A stretch of DNA of 64,000 nucleotides from Pseudolachnospira sp051055405. GTDB taxonomy: Bacteria > Bacillota > Clostridia > Lachnospirales > Lachnospiraceae. Within the stretch, counting starts at the first letter, position 1. The number at the start of each line of letters is the position of its first letter. The notes below the pieces were generated by a model. The model was not told the DNA's origin. It ran no database searches and saw only the letters and a program-made list of their open reading frames with translations. Positions 58,923-64,000 of the stretch are shown one piece after another. Position numbers and translations under genes: made by a program. The stretch spans positions 1,674,001-1,738,000 of the forward strand of contig NZ_CP167068.1 in NCBI RefSeq assembly GCF_051055405.1, given 5' to 3'.

Positions 58923-60270
58923 ATGCAACCCCTCTTTCTAAAAAATGGAAAGCAGCTTCCGGATTGGAATAATAGTAAAAGTGAGGAAAACCGGCCGCCA
59001 GGTTTTCACTCCCATGCACGCAGTCCCATGTATTTTCCCGTACCGGCTTTTTCGCCAAAAATGCGTTTCCACAGTCCGTACTGTCAAAATAGTGGAATTC
59101 GTGTCCCTTTAAGGCAGTCCCCGCCGGACCAAAAACGGTCTCGCACCGAGCGGTCAGTTCCACGTATCCAAACCGGCTCAGCCGTCCGGTATGATAGCCC
59201 TTGCCCGGCAAAAATCCGACCATCTCATGGGAAAAGGTCTTCATATCTTCCAGTTCCTTTTGGAGATATAAAAAGCCTCCGCACTCTGCCACGCAGGGAA
59301 TGCCGGCCTCCAAAGCCTCTCGAATCTGTCTTCGAAGCGTCTCATTTTCTTCCAGGCGCCTGGCAAAAAGTTCCGGATAACCGCCGCCAAAGATCAAGCC
59401 ATCCAAAGATTCCGGCAGCGCCGAATCCCGAAGGGGAGAAAACTCCACCAATTCCGCCCCCATCTTTCGAAGAAGCTCCAGATTATCCTCATAGTAAAAG
59501 CAGAACGCCGCGTCGCGGGCTACGCCGATACGAACGGATTCCTCTAACCGTGGAAGCGTTGGTTCTTCCTCCTCAAGTTCCGGCGCTTGCTTTGCCATTG
59601 CAATCAATTCATCAAAATCCAGACTTCTCTCCAGAATTTTTGCAAGGCCCGCCAATTTTTCCTGCAGTCCTTCCACTTCCTCTGGCGTTACCAGGCCAAG
59701 ATGCCGGCTTTCAATCACATAATCCTTCAAGTTCGGCACATAGCCCAGCACTTTTACCCCGCATTCTTTTTCCACAATCGATTTTAACTCTTCATAAATG
59801 TTAGGAGATACCTGGTTAAAAATCACGCCGCGGATACCGGAATTTGGCCGAAAATCCACAAAGCCTTTTACCAAAGCCGCCAGAGATAAGCTCATCCCTC
59901 TCCCATTGACAATTAAAACCACCGGCGTCTGGGTCACGCGGGCCAAATCATAGGAGGAGGCCCCGGACGTCGTACCTCCGATCCCGTCATAATATCCCAT
60001 CACGCCTTCCATGACGGCAATATCCGCCTCCCGGCTGTTTTCCGCCAGCAGATAGCGGGTCAAGTTCTCCCCGGTAAAAAACGTATCCAAATTCCGGGAA
60101 TGGGCGCCCAAAACCTGCGTATGAAACATCGGATCAATATAGTCGGGCCCGCATTTAAAGGAAGACACCCGAAGCCCCCGTTCCCGCAAAGCCTGCAGGA
60201 TACCGCAGGTCAAAAGCGTCTTTCCGCTTCCGCTGGACGCCGCTCCAAAAAGGATTCTGGGAAGTTTCAA
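58897..60270 (-). CDS. cbiA: Cobyrinate a,c-diamide synthase
   Basis: 457 residues. It amidates the a and c carboxylates using ATP and glutamine. P-loop GAASSGSGKT (9-18), ADIAVMEGVMGYYDG, and a C-terminal amidotransferase with nucleophile Cys in PCVAECGGFLYL. The start is TTG (60,270), preceded by GGGGG about 8 nt away, and overlaps the cbiT stop by 4 bp. Confidence 0.95.
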   Translation of the reverse strand: MKLPRILFGAASSGSGKTLLTCGILQALRERGLRVSSFKCGPDYIDPMFHTQVLGAHSRNLDTFFTGENLTRYLLAENSREADIAVMEGVMGYYDGIGGTTSGASSYDLARVTQTPVVLIVNGRGMSLSLAALVKGFVDFRPNSGIRGVIFNQVSPNIYEELKSIVEKECGVKVLGYVPNLKDYVIESRHLGLVTPEEVEGLQEKLAGLAKILERSLDFDELIAMAKQAPELEEEEPTLPRLEESVRIGVARDAAFCFYYEDNLELLRKMGAELVEFSPLRDSALPESLDGLIFGGGYPELFARRLEENETLRRQIREALEAGIPCVAECGGFLYLQKELEDMKTFSHEMVGFLPGKGYHTGRLSRFGYVELTARCETVFGPAGTALKGHEFHYFDSTDCGNAFLAKKPVRENTWDCVHGSENLAAGFPHFYYYSNPEAAFHFLERGVAYAHRRDHS

Positions 60271-62279
60271 TTTATTTCCCCCTTTCCGGTAAAAGAAAAA
60301 ATTGTCACCGGATTTGCCCCGGTCATCAGATGATACGAGCCGAGCGTCCTTGCTTTCGCCACAGCCACCTGGGCCACATCCAAATCATCCACGGAGTGCT
60401 GTTTTAGCCAAATGGTCATCTCCGCAGCCGTCTCCAAAGTTACCGCGTTTACCACCACCCGCGCCCTAGGATTCTTTTCCAAAAGCAGATTCAGGATATC
60501 CGCCAGATTTCCCGAACTTCCGCCGATAAACGCATGGGTCGGCGCAGGAAGTTCCCTTAGGGCCTCCGGCGCAGTTCCAGACACTACCGTCAGATTGGGA
60601 ACGCCCAGACGCTTTCGGTTCTCTTTCAAAAGTTCCAAAGCATCCTCTTTTTTCTCGATGGCATATATCATGCCGTCGGTCGCCTGAAGAGCCATCTCCA
60701 CGGCCACGGAACCGGTTCCTGCTCCCACATCATAGGCCACTGCCCCTGCAGTCAATCGAAGCTTTGACAGGGAAATTTCCCGGATCTCCTCTTTCGTCAT
60801 CGGCGCGTTCCCACGAAGAAACGCGTCATCCGGCAGACCGTGAGTCACGACAGCCATATCGGCTTCCGGATTTTCAATCAACAGGACCTGCAAACCAGTC
60901 CATTCCTTCTTTACCAGCTCTTTCGGGGTTCCGGAAAGGATTCGTTCCTCCGGATAGGAAAGTTCCTGCCCTACCGTAACCCTTACATGGGAAAAGCCAT
61001 CATCCATCAAACTTTGACAGATATCCCCGGCGCTGCATTCCCTTCCGCCGGCCAGCGCAAATACCCGTCGATGTTTCCGAACAGAGGCAGGCAAATTCGC
61101 GGCCCGTCCATGAAGGCTGATCAACTTCACATCTTCCCAGGGAATCCCCAGTTTCGCACAGAAATAAACTGGGGAGGAAATCCCAGGAATCAACCGAATC
61201 TCAAAACCATCCAGCTGTTCCAATAATTTCTTCGCCCCACTATAAAAGCCCACGTCGCCAGACATGCCTACGACCAGATTCCGGTACTCCGGGTGTTCTT
61301 TCGCGTAAGCTCCGATGGCCTCCGCACGGTAAATCGCCTCCATAGGTTTTTCAAACCGGGCTAAGGTCTCCAAAATCCGGCCGGCACCCAGAATCACATC
61401 TGCTTCCCGGCATGCCTTTTCCGCTTCCCCGGTCAAAGATAAGGAACCTCCCATGCCGATTCCAACGATCGCAAGCGTCGGTTTTCCACTCCCCGCCTTG
61501 CTGTCAGCCGCCACCTGGCAGGTCCTCTTCGAGATGCCAAGCAGTTCCGCCACTTCCGCAAAAGAATATCCTGTCTCCTGCCGGGGCCTTTGCACCAAGA
61601 TCACTTTGACGCTGGCTGCTCTCGCCGCCCGAAGCTTTTCCGGAAAGCCTCCGGCTTTTCCCGACTCCTTGGTCACCATATATTTCGCCTGAATCTGCTT
61701 TAGCAAAGCGCAATTGAATTCCTCGCTAAAAGGGCCCTGCATGGCAATCAGATTTCGCCCCTCAAACCCCAGCTTCCGGCACTCCGCCACCGCTTCTTCG
61801 GTGGACAAAACTCTGGCAAACAGCCGTTCCCGATAGTTTGGAATCGCCGTATATTTTGCCAACTCCTTGCTTCCTGTCGTGATCAATACATTTCCATCCG
61901 TATCCTGAAGATAACGGACGGCGTCCTCCACAGACTCTGCCAGAATACAATCCTCCGCGTCTTCTGCGGATTCTTCCCGCAACAATCGCAGGTAGGGAAG
62001 TCCGCAAACAGTGCAGGCCGCCTGAATATTTTCGGAAACCACCGCCGCATAGGGATGGGTCGCGTCCACCACGTGAGAAAAGGCCTCCCGGACCATCAAC
62101 GCTTCCATCTCCGCCTGATTGAGACGCCGGGATTCCGTCTGAATGCCGGCGCATTCCGGCAAAAGAGTTTCCCCATATTCCGTCGCCACACAGACATAGG
62201 CAGGAATTTCCTCTTGTTCTAAAAGCTCCGCTAGACGCCGGCCTTCGCTGGTTCCCGCGAACAGCAGTACCCGTTTCAT
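60267..62279 (-). CDS. cbiJ-cbiE-cbiT: Triple fusion: precorrin-6A reductase / precorrin-6B methyltransferase CbiE / CbiT decarboxylating methyltransferase
   Basis: 670 residues in three blocks. CbiJ/CobK (1-255): VLLFAGTSEGRRLAELL, VVDATHPYAAVVSENI, TTGSKELAKY. CbiE (about 267-465): LAIVGIGMGGSLSLTGEA, GDVGFYSGAKKLLEQL, ISSPVYFCAKLGIPWEDV. CbiT (about 480-670): GNAPMTKEEIREISLSKL, YDVGAGTGSVAVEMA, AFIGGSSGNLADIL. It performs the reduction, C-5 and C-15 methylation and C-12 side-chain decarboxylation in one chain. CbiE-CbiT fusion equals CobL; the added CbiJ is less common. 4-bp overlaps link it to cbiH and cbiA. Confidence 0.94.
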   Translation of the reverse strand: MKRVLLFAGTSEGRRLAELLEQEEIPAYVCVATEYGETLLPECAGIQTESRRLNQAEMEALMVREAFSHVVDATHPYAAVVSENIQAACTVCGLPYLRLLREESAEDAEDCILAESVEDAVRYLQDTDGNVLITTGSKELAKYTAIPNYRERLFARVLSTEEAVAECRKLGFEGRNLIAMQGPFSEEFNCALLKQIQAKYMVTKESGKAGGFPEKLRAARAASVKVILVQRPRQETGYSFAEVAELLGISKRTCQVAADSKAGSGKPTLAIVGIGMGGSLSLTGEAEKACREADVILGAGRILETLARFEKPMEAIYRAEAIGAYAKEHPEYRNLVVGMSGDVGFYSGAKKLLEQLDGFEIRLIPGISSPVYFCAKLGIPWEDVKLISLHGRAANLPASVRKHRRVFALAGGRECSAGDICQSLMDDGFSHVRVTVGQELSYPEERILSGTPKELVKKEWTGLQVLLIENPEADMAVVTHGLPDDAFLRGNAPMTKEEIREISLSKLRLTAGAVAYDVGAGTGSVAVEMALQATDGMIYAIEKKEDALELLKENRKRLGVPNLTVVSGTAPEALRELPAPTHAFIGGSSGNLADILNLLLEKNPRARVVVNAVTLETAAEMTIWLKQHSVDDLDVAQVAVAKARTLGSYHLMTGANPVTIFSFTGKGEIN

Positions 62280-63004
62280 ATCCGGTAACCTCTCGGCGTC
62301 ACCATCCGCCCGCCAGCTGCCTTGGTCTGCGAATTTCCGATAAAGACAGTCGTAAACATGTCCACTGGGGTCTCTCTTAACTGCTCCAGGGAAAGAATTT
62401 CCTTCTCTTCTCCCTCCCTGCCAATGTTTTTCACGATTCCGCAGACCGTTGTTCCCGGCTGATATTGAAGAATCAAATCACAGGCCCGTCTCAGATAATC
62501 GTGCCGTTTCTTGCTGGAAGGATTATAAAGGCAAATCACAAAATCCGCCTCCGCCGCGGCAAGCAGACGCTTCTCAATCTTCTCCCAGGGCGTCAGCAGG
62601 TCGCTGAGGCTGATCACTGCAAAGTCATGAATCAACGGAGCGCCCAACACGGAAGCGCCCCCGATAGCCGCGGTCACCCCGGAAATGATCTCCACCGGAA
62701 TTTCTGGATACCGGGCTCCGATCTCCAAAATCAAACCGCTCATCCCATAAACGCCGGCGTCTCCGCTGCATATCATGGCCACCGTCTTTCCCTTGGCGGC
62801 CTCCGTAAACGCCAATTCGCAGCGTTCCACTTCTTTGGTCATCGGCGTGGTCAAAAATTCCTTCTCAGAAAAATGCTCCCGTACCAAATCGACGTATACC
62901 GTATAGCCTACGATGGTATCGCAGGCCCTAAGCGCTTCCGCCGCGCGGATTGTCATCTCCTCATACCGGCCGGGCCCAATCCCGACCACCATTACTTTAG
63001 CCAA
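62276..63004 (-). CDS. cbiH: Cobalt-precorrin-3B C17-methyltransferase
   Basis: 242 residues from a TTG at 63,004 with AGGAGG 6 nt upstream; ATG 62,992 is an alternative start. It is a SAM-dependent tetrapyrrole methylase that contracts the ring while methylating C-17. GIGPGRYEEMTIRAAEAL, SGDAGVYGMSGLILE, GVTAAIGGASVLGAPL and CLYNPSSKKRHDYL are typical of CobJ/CbiH. It overlaps the cbiG stop by 8 bp and cbiJ-E-T by 4 bp. Confidence 0.95.
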   Translation of the reverse strand: MAKVMVVGIGPGRYEEMTIRAAEALRACDTIVGYTVYVDLVREHFSEKEFLTTPMTKEVERCELAFTEAAKGKTVAMICSGDAGVYGMSGLILEIGARYPEIPVEIISGVTAAIGGASVLGAPLIHDFAVISLSDLLTPWEKIEKRLLAAAEADFVICLYNPSSKKRHDYLRRACDLILQYQPGTTVCGIVKNIGREGEEKEILSLEQLRETPVDMFTTVFIGNSQTKAAGGRMVTPRGYRI

Positions 63005-64000
63005 AATGAATCCTCCTGTTTTCCTCCGCAATGGCAAGGGTTACCCCATTTGCCGCCTGCTTTTTCACTAATATACGTCCCTTGGACGCTAATACCGCCG
63101 CCCGCTCGCAGACATTGTCCACGCCCGTAATCTTTTTCACAAAAGGAGACGGCGTAAAATCTCCCTTTACCGCGGATAATTCCTCCGCCGTATAAAAGGT
63201 CAGCGGCCATCCCTGCTCTCTGCAATAGGCGATCAGGCCTTCCTCTTCTTTTTTCAAGTCAATGGTAGCCGCGCCTCGGACCGCCTCTTTTGCCAGTTGG
63301 ACTTCCCGCAGCGCCTGCTCAACCGCCTCGGCAATTTCTTCTTTCCGTTTTCCCTTCCGGCATCCCAAGCCGATCACCAGGGAACGGGATAAAAAGACCG
63401 GCTGATCCGCTTTTTGCACCCCCACCGTGATCTGTAACCGAGCCGCCGTTCCGCCGGAAAGTTCCTCCGGCACGACGCCCTCCAGGGGATATGGACAGGA
63501 AAATCCGATTGTCTCTCCGGCAAGCACCGCCGCAGATATCTCTTTGGCATAAGCCATCGAGGGGAGAATCAGGCCATTTTCCTTGGCCCAGACATCCACC
63601 GCGAACTTTCCCTGAACGTCGGTAGCCGTCGTAATCACCGCCTGGCCGCCCAAAACATCCGCCGCCTGCCTGGCCAGCGCGTTTCCGCCCCCCAGATGAC
63701 CCGATAACAGGGAAATCACAAAATTGCCCTTCTCATCTGCTGCGATCACCGCCGGATCTTCCGTCTTCGTCCGGATAAAAGGAGCGATGGTGCGCACCGC
63801 AATCCCGCAGGCCCCGATAAAAATCAAGCCTCCGCCTTCCTTCCACCGAGCCTCGCACCAGGCGGAAAGAGAAGTCTCTATGGGTAAAAAATCCGGAAAC
63901 GCTTCCGACCATTTCTTTAGACACCAGCCCTGAACCACCTGACCTTCTTCTCGAAGGCCAGCGATCAGCCGCTCTGCCAGCTGACCTCCGGAGAGGGTAA
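62997..64000 (-). CDS. cbiG: Cobalt-precorrin-5A hydrolase, 5' end outside the window
   Basis: The reading frame is open to the right edge; about 334 codons are visible and only the first few are missing. N-terminal part LTLSGGQLAERLIAGLREEG and GLIFIGACGIAVRTIAPFI; middle LLSGHLGGGNALARQAADVL; C-terminal SRSLVIGLGCRKGKRKEEI. CbiG opens the ring-A lactone and releases acetaldehyde, a step specific to the anaerobic corrin route. A GTG at 63,938 is not needed as a start because homology continues beyond it. Confidence 0.93.
   Translation of the reverse strand, partial: TLSGGQLAERLIAGLREEGQVVQGWCLKKWSEAFPDFLPIETSLSAWCEARWKEGGGLIFIGACGIAVRTIAPFIRTKTEDPAVIAADEKGNFVISLLSGHLGGGNALARQAADVLGGQAVITTATDVQGKFAVDVWAKENGLILPSMAYAKEISAAVLAGETIGFSCPYPLEGVVPEELSGGTAARLQITVGVQKADQPVFLSRSLVIGLGCRKGKRKEEIAEAVEQALREVQLAKEAVRGAATIDLKKEEEGLIAYCREQGWPLTFYTAEELSAVKGDFTPSPFVKKITGVDNVCERAAVLASKGRILVKKQAANGVTLAIAEENRRIHFG

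Larger units (their letters stand above)
46185..64000 (-). other. Tetrapyrrole-cobalamin gene cluster, apparent single transcript
   Basis: Fifteen minus-strand genes from the right edge to hemL with mostly 4-bp to 30-bp overlaps or gaps under 20 nt. The largest gaps are about 90, 60 and 67 nt and contain no terminator. The 5' end lies outside the window, so no promoter or cobalamin riboswitch can be reported. Confidence 0.75.

Noticed and set aside
58767..59804. 345-codon plus-strand frame opposite cbiA and cobT
   Set aside because: Pro/Ser-rich product with no motifs; both minus-strand genes are certain.
63939..64000. Possible cobalamin riboswitch at the right edge
   Set aside because: The cbiG frame remains open to the last base, so the leader must lie outside the window.

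Overview
The window is bacterial chromosome from a Gram-positive anaerobe, most likely a clostridium of the Lachnospiraceae type. This is inferred from AGGAGG-type ribosome binding sites with several TTG and GTG starts, TTGACA-N17-TATAAT-like promoters, lipoproteins with no outer-membrane partners, Rex, an alr-mazF neighbourhood, VanW and DUF3160 proteins, and the anaerobic (cobalt-early) corrin pathway. No rRNA, tRNA, CRISPR array, plasmid origin or phage module was seen. Almost all of the sequence is coding and most genes lie on the minus strand.

Left part (1-17,300): a DUF1538 membrane protein with a tandem PII-like protein (+); a MATE exporter (-); an ATPase plus two ABC-2 permeases (-) divergent from a NarL-type two-component system (+), an arrangement like the lnrLMN/lnrJK linearmycin resistance locus; a secreted foldase-like lipoprotein followed by leuS (-); an EF-G paralogue (-); aroA (+); and an O6-alkylguanine transferase (-) sharing a bidirectional terminator with aroA.

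Middle (17,300-44,100): a minus-strand run of VanW lipoprotein, alpha/beta hydrolase, DUF2284 metal protein, an MmeI-like DNA methyltransferase lacking the nuclease domain, and an RsuA-family pseudouridine synthase, with 4-bp overlaps between hydrolase, DUF2284 and methyltransferase. Then come two non-coding palindromic repeats, a GNAT enzyme, and a TRAP transporter operon ending in a class III aminotransferase. Next is an A+T-richer module of a MocR-type regulator divergent from a second MATE exporter, which looks inserted. It is followed by GntR-ribokinase, yebC, the rex-nnr-alr-mazF operon, and a CapA-like / DUF3160 / Rpn-nuclease operon.

Right part (44,160-64,000): an ABC-F ATPase (+), then about 18 kb of minus-strand genes, many overlapping or nearly touching, that runs off the right edge: cbiG (partial), cbiH, cbiJ-cbiE-cbiT fusion, cbiA, cobT, a doubled cobU, cbiB, cobD, cbiP, cbiC, hemA, a precorrin-2 dehydrogenase/hemC fusion, cobA-hemD, hemB and hemL. 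Together they build 5-aminolevulinate from glutamyl-tRNA, convert it to uroporphyrinogen III and precorrin-2, and carry out many of the corrin ring, amidation and nucleotide-loop steps of cobalamin synthesis. No heme-branch gene is present, so the tetrapyrrole genes here appear dedicated to B12. Expected partners such as cbiD, cbiF, cbiL, a cobalt chelatase and cobS are not in the window and may lie beyond the right edge, as may the operon promoter and any cobalamin riboswitch.
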